Shown here: positions 44,279-52,688 of the stretch, one piece after another
Position numbering within the stretch: position 1 is the stretch's first letter
How the letters are laid out: the number at the start of each line of letters is the position of its first letter
Program-made: the position numbers and the translations under genes
Notes under the pieces: model-generated
What the model was told of the DNA's origin: nothing
Databases searched by the model: none
The model's input: the letters and a program-made list of their open reading frames with translations, nothing else
From: Sphingopyxis sp. H053
GTDB taxonomy: Bacteria; Pseudomonadota; Alphaproteobacteria; Sphingomonadales; Sphingomonadaceae
Direction of reading: 5' to 3'
Length of the DNA: 64,000 bases
NCBI RefSeq assembly: GCF_001468225.1
Contig: NZ_LNRU01000003.1
Location: 1-64,000, forward strand

Positions 44279-45694
44279 CTATTTGGCGATCGTAATCGTC
44301 TGGGGCACCGTGAACTCGAGCAGTCCCTCCTTGCCGTTCTCGACGCCGATCCCCGATTGCTTGTGACCCGCGAAGGGCGTCCAGGGCATGATGTAGAGCG
44401 TGTCGTTGATCCACACGGTTCCCGTCTCGAGACGCGACGCGATGTCCGCTGCGGCCTCCGTGTCGGCTGACCAGATCGAGCCGCCGAGACCATATTCGCA
44501 GGCGTTGGCACGAGCGACCACCTCGTCGATGTCGCGAAACTTCAGCAGCGGGAGGACCGGGCCAAAAGCCTCCTCCTGCACCACGCGGCTATCCTCGGGT
44601 GGGTTGTCGACGATCGCGAGTGGAACGAAGAAGCCAGTTCCTTCGGGAACGTCGCCGCCGGCAAGGAAGCGCAGCCCCTGCTGCTTGGCGTCCTCGATGA
44701 GATTCTTGACACGTTCGAACTGGGGGCGGTTCTGGATCGGTCCGAAACTGCTTCCCTGGTCGAGCCCGTCGCCGACCTTCGCGGCGCGCGCGCGCGCGAC
44801 AAGTGCATCCGCCACCTTGTCATACACATCTTCGTGCACATACATCCGCTTCGTCGCGATGCAGATCTGGCCGCTGTTCGCGAAGGCCGAGAAGAAGAGC
44901 TTGTCGGCCACCTCATCCAGCGCCACATCGGGCATGACAATTGCCGCATCATTGCCCCCGAGCTCAAGGGTCACCCGCTTGAGGCCTTTGGACGCGGTTT
45001 CCATGACGCGCTTGCCAGTCGCGGTCGAGCCTGTGAAACTGATCTTGTCGATGCCCTCATGCGCGGTCAGCCAAGGGCCAAGGCGATCGCCGCCGCTGAT
45101 CACGTTGAACACGCCTGGCGGAAGATGCTCGCGAAGAAGCTCGGCCAACTTGAGCATCGTGAGCGGTGTAAAGGGCGAAGGCTTGAGCACCAGGGTATTG
45201 CCGGTAAGCAGCGCCGGTGCGATCTTCCATACGGCGAGATTGACCGGGAAGTTCCAGGGTACGATGCCCGCGACCACCCCGAGCGGGACGTGGCGCGTTT
45301 CGGACCGTTTTGAAGCGCTATCCTCGGTGACGGTAACCGGAATGTCCTGCTTCGATACCTCATTGGCCCAATAGGCGGCGAAGGCGATCTCCTGCGCCGC
45401 GCCGTCGAGCGGGCGTCCCTGCTCAAGCGTAAACAGACGGGCGAAGTCGGCCTGGTGCTCGGTCAGAACCTCGCCAATCCTGGCCACCGCGCGCCGCCGC
45501 TCTTCGATCGGTGTAGCACGCCAGCCGGGAAAGGCCGCGCGGGCGGCGGCCACGGCGTCATCCAACTGCTTTTCCGAGCAGTCGGGAGCTTTGGCAACGA
45601 TCTCCTCGGTTGCCGGATTGATGACATCGATCGTCTCGCTCGACGAGACGGCCTTGCCTCCGATCGTCATCGTGAAGCTATCGAAAAAGCTCAT
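44279..45694 (-). CDS. NAD(P)-dependent aldehyde dehydrogenase
   Basis: A 471-residue ALDH. VPWNFPVNLAVWKIAPALL, FTGSTATGKRV, the general-base Glu in TLELGGNDAAIV, and the catalytic Cys in FANSGQICIATKR are all present; TPFAGHKQSGIGVENG near the end is the oligomerisation region. It oxidises an aldehyde to the acid before CoA activation. Operator e lies 44 bp upstream; the gene is divergent from the thiolase gene. Confidence 0.93.
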   Translation of the reverse strand: MSFFDSFTMTIGGKAVSSSETIDVINPATEEIVAKAPDCSEKQLDDAVAAARAAFPGWRATPIEERRRAVARIGEVLTEHQADFARLFTLEQGRPLDGAAQEIAFAAYWANEVSKQDIPVTVTEDSASKRSETRHVPLGVVAGIVPWNFPVNLAVWKIAPALLTGNTLVLKPSPFTPLTMLKLAELLREHLPPGVFNVISGGDRLGPWLTAHEGIDKISFTGSTATGKRVMETASKGLKRVTLELGGNDAAIVMPDVALDEVADKLFFSAFANSGQICIATKRMYVHEDVYDKVADALVARARAAKVGDGLDQGSSFGPIQNRPQFERVKNLIEDAKQQGLRFLAGGDVPEGTGFFVPLAIVDNPPEDSRVVQEEAFGPVLPLLKFRDIDEVVARANACEYGLGGSIWSADTEAAADIASRLETGTVWINDTLYIMPWTPFAGHKQSGIGVENGKEGLLEFTVPQTITIAK

Positions 45695-45737
45695 CCGGAT
45701 TTTCTCCCATCAGGTGGCCGCAAACAATTGGCTCTAT

Positions 45738-45753
45738 TTAATCATTCAATTGA
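45738..45753. promoter_or_regulatory. TetR-type operator copy e
   Basis: TTAATCATTCAATTGA, 44 bp before the aldehyde dehydrogenase start. Confidence 0.7.
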
Positions 45754-45859
45754 TTATGCGACGAGGCAAGCGTTTTTTGCATGCGGGCTCGCCGCCGGTC
45801 GGGCTCCCGAGCATTCCTGCCGCGTCGACCAATTCGCTTGATCGAAGCAAGGGATTAAA

Positions 45860-45875
45860 TTAATCGCTCGACTAA
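45860..45875. promoter_or_regulatory. TetR-type operator copy f
   Basis: TTAATCGCTCGACTAA, within AATTA-N10-TAATT; 37 bp before the thiolase start. Confidence 0.75.
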
Positions 45876-45911
45876 TTCTGGATCGGACCAACCTCTTGCA
45901 GGCATGCTTTC

Positions 45912-47162
45912 ATGACTGAAGCCTATATCATCGACGCCGTCCGCACCCCGCGCGGGATCGGCAAGCCCGGCAAGGGCGCGCTTTCGCACCTTCACCCGCA
46001 GCATCTTGCCGCGACGGTGCTCGCTGCGATCCGCGACCGCAATAATCTCGACACATCAACGGTCGACGACATCGTCTGGTCGACGTCGAGCCAGGTCGGC
46101 AAGCAGGGCGGTGATCTCGGCCGCATGGCGGCGCTCTCGGCGGGCTATGACATCAAGGCGAGCGGCACGACGCTCGACCGCTTCTGCGGCGGCGGCATCA
46201 GTTCGGTGAACTTCGCGGCGGCGTCGGTGATGTCGGGTATGGAAGATTGCGTGATCGCCGGCGGCACCGAAATGATGAGCTTTACCGCCAGCCACGCCGC
46301 TGAGCAGGCCAACGCCGGCCTTGCCCCCCAGATGATGGGATCGGGTCATGAAGCGCTCGACACGCTCCACCCGCAATCGCACCAGGGAATTTGCGGCGAC
46401 GCGATCGCGACGATGGACGGCATCAGCCGCGAGGCTCTCGATGCGCTCGCGCTCGTCAGCCAGCAGCGCGCCGACAAGGCGATCAAGGAAGGCCGTTTCA
46501 GCAAGTCGGTCGTCCCCGTCCTTAACCCAGACAGCAGCGTTGCGCTCGACCGCGAGGAGTTTCCGCGCCCCGAAACGACCGCCGAAGGGCTTGCCGCGCT
46601 GAAGCCCAGCTTCAGCGGCCTGGCCGATTTCGATCTTGGCGGCGGGGTGACCTTCCGCAAGCAGATCAACCGCCGCTATCCCGACCTCGAAATCCAGCAT
46701 TTCCATCATGCGGGCAATTCGTCGGGCGTCGTCGACGGCGCCGCGGCGATCCTGCTCACGTCGCAAGCCTATGCCGAGAAGAACGGCCTGACCCCGCGCG
46801 CGCGCATCGTCGCTTATGCCAATATCGGCGACGACCCGACGCTGATGCTCAACGCCCCGGTCCCGGCGGCGAAGAAGGTGCTCGAAAAGGCGGGGCTGAC
46901 CAAGGACGACATCGACGTCTGGGAAATCAACGAGGCCTTCTCGGTCGTTGCCGAGAAGTTCATCCGCGACCTGGATCTGGATCGTGAAAAGGTCAACATC
47001 AACGGCGGTTCGATGGCGCTCGGTCACCCGATCGGCGCGACCGGCTCGATCCTGATCGGCACCGCGCTCGACGAACTCGAACGCTCGGGCGGCCGCTATG
47101 GCCTGGTCACCATGTGCGCCGCCGGCGGCATGGCGCCGGCGATCATCATCGAAAGGCTTTGA
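45912..47162 (+). CDS. Acetyl-CoA C-acyltransferase (thiolase)
   Basis: A complete 416-residue thiolase. The acyl-accepting Cys is in LDRFCGGGISSVNF, the His pair in HHAGNSSGVVDG and GGSMALGHPIGATGS, and the second Cys in CAAGGMAPAII. It cleaves 3-ketoacyl-CoA to acetyl-CoA or propionyl-CoA plus a shortened acyl-CoA. Operator f precedes it. Its codons are especially GC-rich at third positions, more like a core gene than its neighbours. Confidence 0.94.
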   Translation: MTEAYIIDAVRTPRGIGKPGKGALSHLHPQHLAATVLAAIRDRNNLDTSTVDDIVWSTSSQVGKQGGDLGRMAALSAGYDIKASGTTLDRFCGGGISSVNFAAASVMSGMEDCVIAGGTEMMSFTASHAAEQANAGLAPQMMGSGHEALDTLHPQSHQGICGDAIATMDGISREALDALALVSQQRADKAIKEGRFSKSVVPVLNPDSSVALDREEFPRPETTAEGLAALKPSFSGLADFDLGGGVTFRKQINRRYPDLEIQHFHHAGNSSGVVDGAAAILLTSQAYAEKNGLTPRARIVAYANIGDDPTLMLNAPVPAAKKVLEKAGLTKDDIDVWEINEAFSVVAEKFIRDLDLDREKVNINGGSMALGHPIGATGSILIGTALDELERSGGRYGLVTMCAAGGMAPAIIIERL

Positions 47163-47200
47163 CGTCGAAGCTTTGGCTGACGGATTGGAGCCGATGACAA

Positions 47201-47233
47201 ATAGCGGCGGGCGGCGCATTCGCCCGCCGCTAT
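47201..47233. terminator. Bidirectional stem-loop between thiolase and EthD genes
   Basis: ATAGCGGCGGGCG (47201-47213) pairs perfectly with 47221-47233 around a 7-nt loop. It includes the EthD stop codon and lies 39 bases past the thiolase stop, between convergent genes. Confidence 0.75.
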
Positions 47234-47607
47234 CCATTGCTGATGATGTCGTGCCCCTGAACCCAGAAGATGGGCGAGTTGGGAAGGTCGATGAACCTTT
47301 TCTCGTCGGCGAGCAGCAGCCTGCCTGCGGCGCGTCCTGCCTCGGTCATACCCGCCGCTCGCACGGCAGCCGCGCTATCGTACCAAAGCTCGGCAATACC
47401 GTCGTAGGGCGGAAGCTCGCAGCCGCGGCCAGCCAAAGCACGGGTAAGCCCGTCGTCGTCAAGGGCGTGCGACTGGACATAGCGGCGGATGCCAAGCCTC
47501 TCGGCAACGCTGCGAACAAGCGGTGCATGTTGATTGAGCCAATAGTCCTGAAATTTGGACAATGTGAGAGCGGGCAACCGCCGCAGGCAGAATTTGATGG
47601 CAATCAT
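47230..47607 (-). CDS. EthD-domain protein
   Basis: A 125-residue protein beginning MIAIKFCLRRLPALTLSKFQ. The YWLNQHAPLVRSVAERLGIR segment is the EthD dimeric ferredoxin-like signature. Members occur in degradation clusters beside P450s and oxidoreductases; some are needed for ether or steroid breakdown but their chemistry is mostly undefined. ATG 47607 has an AGAAAG site. Confidence 0.82.
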   Translation of the reverse strand: MIAIKFCLRRLPALTLSKFQDYWLNQHAPLVRSVAERLGIRRYVQSHALDDDGLTRALAGRGCELPPYDGIAELWYDSAAAVRAAGMTEAGRAAGRLLLADEKRFIDLPNSPIFWVQGHDIISNG

Positions 47608-47692
47608 GGTCAGACTTTCTTGTGAAAGGGTCGCCGCGCGCCCCGGATGGGAATTGGCTCTGGTCGCTGTCCCGCGCTTAAGGAGATAGGAT

Positions 47693-48706
47693 ATGAAGAA
47701 CCGCCAATGGATATTGAAGCGCCGTCCGCAAGGCGCGCCTGGCGCTGCGGACCTGGAACTGCGGGAAACGCCCATAGGCCCGCTCGCGGACGGAGAGATA
47801 TTGGTTCGCACCCTCTATCTTTCGCTTGATCCGACGAACCGGCTCTGGATGAGCGATCGCGACCAATATCTGCCTCCGGTCGGTGTGGGCGACGTCATGC
47901 GCGGCGGCACGATCGGGGTCGTCGAGGCTTCGCGCTCGGACCGCTTTCGCGTCGGGGACCTCGTCCTGCCATCGACCGGCGGTTGGGAGCTTTACTCGAT
48001 AGCGAATGAGCGCGGATCGCGTCGTATCGCGCCGCAGGCTGGAGTTCCGCTGACGGCCTATTTGTCGGTCCTCGGGGCGACGGGACTGACGGCCTATTTC
48101 GGGCTGCTGGACATCTGCAAGCCTCGGGAAGGCGAAGTCCTGGCGGTGTCCGCGGCGGCGGGTGCCGTCGGCTCGATCGTCGGTCAAATCGGCCGCATCA
48201 AGGGCGCGCAAGTGGTCGGGATTGCCGGCGGCCCGGAAAAATGCGGCTGGCTTACCGAGACTCTGGGGTTTGATTCGGCGATCGACTATCGCAACGAGGA
48301 TGTCGGTGTCGCGCTCGACCGGCTGTACCCGACAGGTATCGACATGAATTTCGAAAATGTCGGCGGTCCGATCATGGATGCCGTTTTCTCGCGTCTCCGC
48401 AAGGATGGCCGCATGGCGCTGTGCGGAATGATCTCCGCCTACAATGAGGACGGGCCAATGCCGGGGCCGCGCGACTTCGGGCGAATCCTCATGCAGCGCC
48501 TGACCGTTCGAGGCTTCATCGTGATCGATTATCTTCGCCAGGCGCCTGGAGCATTCGCCGACCTCTCGTCGTGGATTGCCGAGGGCCGGCTTGCCTGGAT
48601 GGATCATGTCGTCGACGGGCTCGAGGAGGCGGTGGCCGCGCTCGACCTGCTGTTTACAGGGGGCAACGACGGAAAGCTCGTCGTCAGAGTTTCGCCGGAG
48701 CCCTGA
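47693..48706 (+). CDS. NADP-dependent oxidoreductase, medium-chain (double-bond reductase type)
   Basis: A 337-residue zinc-free MDR protein. The opening MKNRQWILKRRPQGAP and the YLSLDPTNRLWMSD motif are typical of the curcumin reductase/leukotriene B4 dehydrogenase group; the cofactor motif is SAAAGAVGSIVGQIGRIKG, and ENVGGPIMDAVF follows. Such enzymes reduce alpha-beta double bonds of enones or enals with NADPH. The stop codon lies in a heptamer repeat array. Confidence 0.9.
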   Translation: MKNRQWILKRRPQGAPGAADLELRETPIGPLADGEILVRTLYLSLDPTNRLWMSDRDQYLPPVGVGDVMRGGTIGVVEASRSDRFRVGDLVLPSTGGWELYSIANERGSRRIAPQAGVPLTAYLSVLGATGLTAYFGLLDICKPREGEVLAVSAAAGAVGSIVGQIGRIKGAQVVGIAGGPEKCGWLTETLGFDSAIDYRNEDVGVALDRLYPTGIDMNFENVGGPIMDAVFSRLRKDGRMALCGMISAYNEDGPMPGPRDFGRILMQRLTVRGFIVIDYLRQAPGAFADLSSWIAEGRLAWMDHVVDGLEEAVAALDLLFTGGNDGKLVVRVSPEP

Positions 48707-48736
48707 CGCCTGACGCCTGACGCCTGACGCCTGACG
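48702..48736 (+). repeat. Five tandem copies of CCTGACG
   Basis: Five perfect head-to-tail copies of the heptamer occupy 48702-48736 and the stop codon of the MDR gene lies in the first copy. The array ends 16 bases before the next gene's stop on the other strand. Confidence 0.9.
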
Positions 48737-48751
48737 CTGCGCACAGCCCCT

Positions 48752-49549
48752 TCATCGCATCGTTTCAAGTCCGACATCGCCTTCTGCGAACTGGAAGAGC
48801 GCCTCCGGCAGCGCCTCGCCGGTGAGGCCAAGCTCGCCAAACCGGCAAGCTTCCGCGGCCAGCCTCTCCCGGTCTTCGTCAGTGGCCGTCAGGCGCAGGA
48901 TCGCGGACACCGCGGCGGTCGAACGGCCGGCGAACATGCCGGCCAATTCGAGGGCACGATCGAGCGCACAGGGGACCACTTCATCGACAAGGCCGGCCGC
49001 CAGCGCCTGGCTGGCCGTCATGACGTCGCCGCGGAGCATGAACAGGCGGGCCCGATGGCGTCCGACCAGTCGCGACAGCCGCTGCGTTCCCCCTCCGCCG
49101 GGGAAGATGTCGAGGCGAATTTCGGGAAGGCCGATCGCGGTGGCGGCGGGCGATGCGATCCGCATGGTGCAGGCGAGTGCAATTTCGAAGCCGCCGCCCA
49201 TGCACAGGCCGTCAATCGCGGCGATCACCGGCTTTTCGGCGGCGTCGAGCATCGCGCCGAGTTCGGCGAATGCGCTGGTCGCAAAGGCTTGCGGATCGAC
49301 GCTTCCCATGCCTACGCGTTCAAGCGAAGTTGCAATTTGCCCGACGTCGGCGTGGCGGATGAAGATGCCTTCCTGACCGCCTGTGAGAATGATCGCTCGT
49401 GTTTCGGCCGCCGCGAGGAGGGGCCTGATCGCCGCGACAAGGTCCGCCGCACCGCCGTTCGAGATGGTGCCGTGCGGCGGATTGGCGAAGCGCACGACGG
49501 CTACGTCTTCGGCGCTTTCGACCTGAACGCGAAGCGGCTTGCCTGTCAT
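48752..49549 (-). CDS. Enoyl-CoA hydratase
   Basis: A 265-residue crotonase with both catalytic glutamates: GGGFEIALACTMRIA and LPEIRLDIFPGGGGTQRL. ATG 49549 has AAAGGT upstream. It should hydrate an alpha-beta enoyl-CoA. Operator g lies 64 bp before its start, shared with the divergent phosphatase gene. Confidence 0.92.
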   Translation of the reverse strand: MTGKPLRVQVESAEDVAVVRFANPPHGTISNGGAADLVAAIRPLLAAAETRAIILTGGQEGIFIRHADVGQIATSLERVGMGSVDPQAFATSAFAELGAMLDAAEKPVIAAIDGLCMGGGFEIALACTMRIASPAATAIGLPEIRLDIFPGGGGTQRLSRLVGRHRARLFMLRGDVMTASQALAAGLVDEVVPCALDRALELAGMFAGRSTAAVSAILRLTATDEDRERLAAEACRFGELGLTGEALPEALFQFAEGDVGLETMR

Positions 49550-49612
49550 CCGCGGACCTTTTCCATTGCTGATCCGGTGAGCTAGCATCCCCCGACCGGG
49601 TTGCACAATCAA

Positions 49613-49628
49613 TTAATCAATCACATAA
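49613..49628. promoter_or_regulatory. TetR-type operator copy g
   Basis: TTAATCAATCACATAA, 64 bp before the enoyl-CoA hydratase start and 157 bp before the phosphatase start on the other side. Confidence 0.65.
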
Positions 49629-49785
49629 TAAGGCTGGGGCGGGTTCTTCCGGTCTGGCATGAGCGGGGATGGAGCCCGGGCACCGGGCGATGACGCCAAA
49701 GTCGAAGGGAATGGCGTCACATATTGGAAACCCGAGACTGGTTGATAAACGCGGCGCACGGGCGCACCTTTTTGTGGGATATCAT

Positions 49786-50583
49786 ATGACCGAGACTGTC
49801 GTGATCGAAGAGGACCGGCTGGTCGCACTTGCCGGCGGCCAGAACTTTCGGGAGGTCGGCGGCTATCCGGCCCGCGATGGCAGGGTTTTGAAGCGACGGC
49901 TGATATGGCGGTCCGCCCGGCTGGACGAGTTGACGAGCGACGATATCCGCAACGAATCGCTCGACGCGATTTCCACGATCGCAGACCTGCGCCTGGCCAG
50001 CGAGCGCGCGCTCCATCCGACCGTTCCGGCTTTTGCGGAAAAGCGCACTACCTTGGTCTGGGACGAGGGCGATATCGATCTTTCAGGCGATCAGCGGTTG
50101 TTTGCGCGCGACCTCAAGCCCGATGATTATGCCGAAGCAGTGCGGCATTTCTACCGAAGCCTGGCCGACAGGCACGCGACGCATCTCGCCAGCCTGTATC
50201 GCCATATCGCCGCAGGCAGCCTGCCGGTGCTCATCCACTGCTCGGCCGGGAAGGACCGCACCGGCATCGCCATCGCACTATTGCTCGATCTCATCGGAAT
50301 TCGCCGGGAATATATCATCGCGGACTATTGCAAGACGGCCGAACTGCTCGACTGGAAACGCCTGACCGCGAGTGCGGCGGCGGCGGGCATGCAAGGAAAG
50401 TGGATGGAACGCCTGGCGCCCGATGCGCTCGAAATCCTTATGCGCGCCGATCGCAGCTATATCGAGGCTGCCTTTCGCGAACTGGAGTGGCGGCATGGCT
50501 CGATATCCAGCTTCGCGAAGGACGTCCTCGGCCTCTCGGATAGCGATCTTGGCCGGCTACAGGACAACCTCCTCGAAGGCTGA
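49786..50583 (+). CDS. Tyrosine-protein phosphatase-like protein (CX5R family)
   Basis: A 265-residue protein with the phosphatase P-loop in LIHCSAGKDRTGIAIAL (Cys and Arg in CX5R), preceded by NFREVGGYPARDGR, the N-terminal signature of the MptpB/Siw14-like bacterial family. These dephosphorylate phosphotyrosine or phosphoinositides; physiological substrates are unclear. It is odd inside a catabolic cluster. It may share operator g with the divergent hydratase gene. ATG 49786 begins the family-like part. Confidence 0.87.
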   Translation: MTETVVIEEDRLVALAGGQNFREVGGYPARDGRVLKRRLIWRSARLDELTSDDIRNESLDAISTIADLRLASERALHPTVPAFAEKRTTLVWDEGDIDLSGDQRLFARDLKPDDYAEAVRHFYRSLADRHATHLASLYRHIAAGSLPVLIHCSAGKDRTGIAIALLLDLIGIRREYIIADYCKTAELLDWKRLTASAAAAGMQGKWMERLAPDALEILMRADRSYIEAAFRELEWRHGSISSFAKDVLGLSDSDLGRLQDNLLEG

Positions 50584-50594
50584 CCGGTCCTTGC

Positions 50595-51402
50595 CTATCG
50601 CGGCGGGACAGTGAGGGCGTCTGCCGACGCGTCGCCGAGCACAGAACCTCCGTCACAATCGAGAATTGCTCCGGTGATATATTTTGCATTGGGGGTGCAA
50701 AGAAATACCGCGAGATCGGCGATGTCGCGCTTGACGCCATAGTCGCGCAGCGGAATCCGTTTCTTCAACGCCGCGGTCGCAGCCTCCGATGGGGTCAGCC
50801 TGCGCATGCCTTCGGTATCGCCGATTGGCCCCGGAGCGATGGCGTTTACGCGAACGCTGGCTGGCCCCCACTCCATCGCGAGCGTCTGGGTCAGATTGTT
50901 GATCCCTGCCTTTGCCGCGCCGGCATGCGCCTGGAACATCGTCGGACGAACGGCTTGCCCCGCCGTAATCGCGATGAGCGACGCGCCAGGTTTGCGCAAA
51001 TGGTCGAACGCGGCGCGCATCACGTTGAAAGTGCCCAGAAGGTCGATGTCTATGACCGTCTTGAACGCGTTTGCGGACATGCCAATCACCGGTGCCAGAA
51101 AATTTCCAGCGGCACCGGAAACGACGAAGTCGATCTCCCCGAACCGTTCGACCGTCGCAGCGAAGGCTGCGTCCACCGCCTCGAAATCGCGAACATCGGC
51201 GGCGAGCCCCATTGCCCGCGCACCACCCGGAAATGCTCCTGGCGGCTGCACTCACCCGCTCGGCATCGCGGCTTATGAGGCTTATGTTCGCCCCGAGTTC
51301 GGCGAATCGCCCAGCAATCGCGAGATTGATGCCGCCTGACCCTCCGGCGACGAACAATGTCCTGTTCTTGAAAATATCCTCACGAAACGCGTCCCCGGCC
51401 AC
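50595..51402 (-). pseudogene. Short-chain reductase (2,4-dienoyl-CoA reductase type) with a frameshift
   Basis: The start MAGDAFREDIFKNRTLFVAG and cofactor motif GGSGGINLAIAG run to ERVSAAARSIS; the other frame then continues PGGARAMGLAADVRDFEAVD, VVSGAAGNF, PGASLIAITAGQ, AGAAKAGINNLTQ and ITGAILDCDGGSVLGD. Removing one base from the three-A run at 51231-51233 joins them into a normal ~268-residue SDR. The GAAGNF and AGAAKAG motifs suit a 2,4-dienoyl-CoA reductase or related CoA-thioester reductase. Real mutation and sequencing error cannot be told apart here. Confidence 0.83.
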
Positions 51403-51461
51403 CGTCAGTCTCCCTCACACTCTTCGCGTCAGCGCCCCATCACGAGCATCAGAGAATTTCA

Positions 51462-51477
51462 TTAGTTGATTGATTAT
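51462..51477. promoter_or_regulatory. TetR-type operator copy h
   Basis: TTAGTTGATTGATTAT, 60 bp before the SDR start on the minus strand and 91 bp before the alcohol dehydrogenase start. Confidence 0.6.
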
Positions 51478-51568
51478 TTTTTTGCCAATTGATAATTCCA
51501 CGCGAACAATGATCGCCGCCGCCCCTTTCGACAATGGACGAACGGCGACGGCGCGTGGGAGATGGAGC

Positions 51569-52675
51569 ATGGCCAAGCAAGCAGTCGCCGCGGTAGCCCG
51601 CACCCCGGGAGGCCGGTGGGATATCGAGGATATCATGCTCGAAGATCCGCGGCCGGGCGAGATATTGGTCCGCATAGCGGGCGTCGGCCTCTGCCATACC
51701 GACCTTGCCTTTGGCGGAAGTCTCCAGATCATGAAGGCGCCGGCGGTGCTTGGCCATGAAGGGTCGGGTATCGTCGAGCGCGTCGGCGAGGGGGTGTCGA
51801 AGGTGCGCCCTGGCGATCATGTCGTACTGACCTTCAACAGCTGCGGCGAATGCCCCCGGTGCGATGAGGGCCGGCCGGCCTATTGTGTTCGCTTCGCACA
51901 AATGAACTATGGCGGCTGCCGAGTGGACGGAAGCCGGACGCTCTGTGTCGGCGAAGAACCCGCAAGTGCGAACTTCTTCGGCCAGTCGTCATTCGCATCC
52001 TATGCACTTGCCAATGAACGCAACACCGTCCGCGTCGACCCAGCGCTGCCGATCGAGTTGCTTGGCCCGCTGGGTTGCGGTGTCCAGACGGGCGTGGGCG
52101 CGGTGATGAACTCGCTCGCCTGCCCCAAAGGCTCGTCGCTTCTTGTGATCGGCGCCGGCGCGGTGGGGCTGAGTGCGGTCCTCGGCGCCAAGGTCCAGGA
52201 ATGTGCCACCATCCTCGTTGTCGAGCCGCGGGAGGAACGCCGGGCCCTGGCGCTCGAACTTGGTGCGACGCACGTCATCGATCCGGCCTCCGCCGACTTT
52301 GCGACGGCAATCCGCGAAATCGTCCCGGTCGGGGTCGATTATGCTTTCGACACGACAGGCCGGCGAGAGGTCATCGAATCCGCGATGACTGCATTGGCGC
52401 CGCGCGCGACCTTCGGACTTGTCGGAATCGCAAGCCCCGCCGACGATCGGCTGGGTCTTTCGATCAACCAACTGGTCGGTGCGGGTCATATCGTGATGGG
52501 CATCATCGAAGGCGATAGCCTACCCGATATGTTCATCCCCCGCATGATCGAGCTCTACAAGGCGGGAGAGCTGCCTTTCGACCGTCTCGTTCGCAGATAT
52601 CCGCTATCGCAGATCAACGAAGCCATTGCCGACCAGCACGCCGGACGGTGCGTGAAGGCCGTGATGATCCCCTGA
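51569..52675 (+). CDS. Zinc-dependent alcohol dehydrogenase
   Basis: A 368-residue MDR alcohol dehydrogenase with both zinc sites: catalytic GVGLCHTDLAF and GHEGSGIVERVGEGV, structural CGECPRCDEGRPAYC. The cofactor motif is VIGAGAVGLSAVLGAKV. Similar to aryl/allylic alcohol dehydrogenases. It oxidises a primary alcohol (perhaps the P450 product) to the aldehyde. ATG 51569 follows GGGAGATGGAG. The acyl-CoA ligase gene follows at 13 bp. Confidence 0.93.
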   Translation: MAKQAVAAVARTPGGRWDIEDIMLEDPRPGEILVRIAGVGLCHTDLAFGGSLQIMKAPAVLGHEGSGIVERVGEGVSKVRPGDHVVLTFNSCGECPRCDEGRPAYCVRFAQMNYGGCRVDGSRTLCVGEEPASANFFGQSSFASYALANERNTVRVDPALPIELLGPLGCGVQTGVGAVMNSLACPKGSSLLVIGAGAVGLSAVLGAKVQECATILVVEPREERRALALELGATHVIDPASADFATAIREIVPVGVDYAFDTTGRREVIESAMTALAPRATFGLVGIASPADDRLGLSINQLVGAGHIVMGIIEGDSLPDMFIPRMIELYKAGELPFDRLVRRYPLSQINEAIADQHAGRCVKAVMIP

Positions 52676-52688
52676 GAGGACGGACACT

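Noticed and set aside
48702..48736. CRISPR-like array
   Set aside because: The units are 7 bp and contiguous with no spacers; no cas genes exist in the window.
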